This document shows, one piece after another, positions 63,385-64,000 of a stretch of 64,000 nt of DNA. A program made the translations under genes and the position numbers. The stretch comes from Marinobacterium weihaiense (lineage in GTDB: Bacteria; Pseudomonadota; Gammaproteobacteria; Pseudomonadales; Balneatricaceae). The first letter of the stretch is position 1, and each line of letters opens with the position of its first letter. Location: positions 26,020-90,019 of the forward strand of contig NZ_JAHQZT010000012.1 in the NCBI RefSeq assembly GCF_019061305.1, in the 5' to 3' direction. Under the pieces are notes generated by a model, which was not told the origin of the DNA, did no database searches, and worked only from the letters and a program-made list of their open reading frames with translations.

Positions 63385-63825
63385 ATGTTCCGAAAAATAC
63401 TGCTGCCGGTTGACCTGCAGGATAAAGCCACGGCACACACGTCACTGCAGGAGGCCAGTCATTACCTGGCAGACGAAAATTCAGAGCTGCATGTCATGGC
63501 AGTGCTACCTGGGCTGAACATGCCTTTGGTTGCTGCTTATTTTCCGAACGACACCATGGAAAAAGCATTGCGGGGATTAGATCACGAGCTACACCAGCTC
63601 GTGGCAGGCGCTTTGCCTGGCCGCTCGCACTGCCACGAGCATGTTTGCGAGGGCAACGCGGCGCGTGAAATTATCCGTATGGCTGAAAAGCTTTCGGTTG
63701 ATCTGATCGTGATGCCCAGTCACAACTACACGCGGGTCGAAAATATTCTGATCGGATCCGTGACCGCTCGGGTGGTCGAGCGAGCCCATTGCTCGGTGAT
63801 GGTGCTGCGAGAGCGCAAGGGCTGA
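63385..63825 (+). CDS. Universal stress protein (UspA family), TRAP-associated
   Basis: A 146-residue cytoplasmic UspA-fold protein starting MFRKILLPVDL and ending GSVTARVVERAHCSVMVL. The usual ATP loop GX2GX9GS is degenerate: the segment reads MPSHNYTRVENILIGS and lacks the first two glycines, so nucleotide binding is doubtful. In Halomonas elongata the UspA protein TeaD regulates the TeaABC TRAP transporter. Here the gene directly follows the permease gene (GAGG five bases before the ATG), suggesting a similar role. Confidence 0.9.
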   Translation: MFRKILLPVDLQDKATAHTSLQEASHYLADENSELHVMAVLPGLNMPLVAAYFPNDTMEKALRGLDHELHQLVAGALPGRSHCHEHVCEGNAAREIIRMAEKLSVDLIVMPSHNYTRVENILIGSVTARVVERAHCSVMVLRERKG

Positions 63826-63852
63826 AGTTAATCCTCCTACACAAGCCTGGTG

Positions 63853-63884
63853 ACAGACACCCCGGTATCAGGCGTGTCTGTTTG
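63853..63884 (+). terminator. Terminator of the TAXI-TRAP-uspA operon
   Basis: ACAGACAC pairs with GTGTCTGT around a 13-base loop that can add C-G pairs, ending in TTT, 27 bases after the stop codon. Confidence 0.65.
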
Positions 63885-63944
63885 CGTTAAGGGGCGGTGG
63901 TTTTGGCTTGGTTTCATTTTTTGAAACTTTTACGCGCACGGGTG

Positions 63945-63972
63945 TTGACTCTGCATCGGGGATGCGTAGAAT
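63945..63972 (+). promoter_or_regulatory. Strong promoter of stable-RNA type at the right edge
   Basis: TTGACT (63945-63950), a 16-base spacer and TAGAAT (63967-63972), followed by the GC-rich discriminator ACGCCTCC. The upstream 40 bases are T-rich with a TTTCATTTTTTGAAA palindrome, like an UP element. GTAGAATACGCCTCC closely resembles rrn promoters of pseudomonads and relatives. A 16S rRNA gene probably starts a few hundred bases beyond the window. Confidence 0.75.
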
Positions 63973-64000
63973 ACGCCTCCTCGCTTGAGACGACAGGGTT

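Overview
The window is chromosomal DNA of a marine-type gammaproteobacterium, probably in or near the Oceanospirillales (Marinobacterium/Halomonas-like). The base composition looks high-GC. The gene order dprA, lysM, def-fmt-rsmB-trkAH, glyQS, gyrB-recF-dnaN-dnaA, rpmH-rnpA-yidC-mnmE, mnmG-rsmG-parAB-atp, glmUS is the classic gammaproteobacterial origin neighbourhood. The TRAP transporters and a TeaD-like stress protein fit a marine lifestyle. The genus is inference.

Layout: 0-8.3 kb holds DNA processing (dprA, partial), a LysM envelope protein, peptide deformylase, formyltransferase, 16S rRNA methyltransferase RsmB, potassium uptake (trkA, trkH) and a lipid A-type acyltransferase. 8.4-19.4 kb holds glyQS, converging on gyrB-recF, then dnaN-dnaA. 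An unrecognised opposite-strand gene splits recF-gyrB from dnaA-dnaN. 19.9-28.6 kb carries rpmH, rnpA, yidC (yidD is missing from its usual place), mnmE, an AT-rich 857-base gap that looks like oriC, then mnmG, rsmG, parA and parB. 28.7-35.8 kb is the complete F1Fo ATP synthase operon atpIBEFHAGDC with its own promoter and terminator. 35.9-40 kb has a TrmB-type regulator with an operator-like palindrome, divergent from glmU-glmS.

40-49.4 kb is accessory. It has a YbaN-like membrane protein, a CusSR/HprSR-type two-component system divergent from a HbpS/GlcG-family protein and a periplasmic 5-hydroxyisourate hydrolase (with a matching palindrome in the shared promoter gap), an alpha/beta hydrolase, a membrane-anchored FMN glutamate-synthase-like enzyme, a small PA3496-type protein, a HexR/RpiR regulator, an orphan TRAP binding protein and a PIN/NYN-like nuclease gene. 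49.5-55.7 kb is a thiamin operon under a TPP riboswitch (thiD-thiZXY-tenA-thiC), interrupted by a fold-back repeat. 55.8-64 kb has a zinc-ribbon protein, a chemoreceptor, a metallo-beta-lactamase-fold hydrolase, ATP-type phosphofructokinase, a TAXI-TRAP transporter with a UspA protein, and at the right edge a promoter of the ribosomal RNA type.

The main joint signals are the mnmE-mnmG origin candidate (three consensus DnaA boxes, several near matches and a duplicated 14-mer AT-rich unwinding element) and three parS-type sites scattered around it, one perfect and two inside genes, with parAB in the same window.
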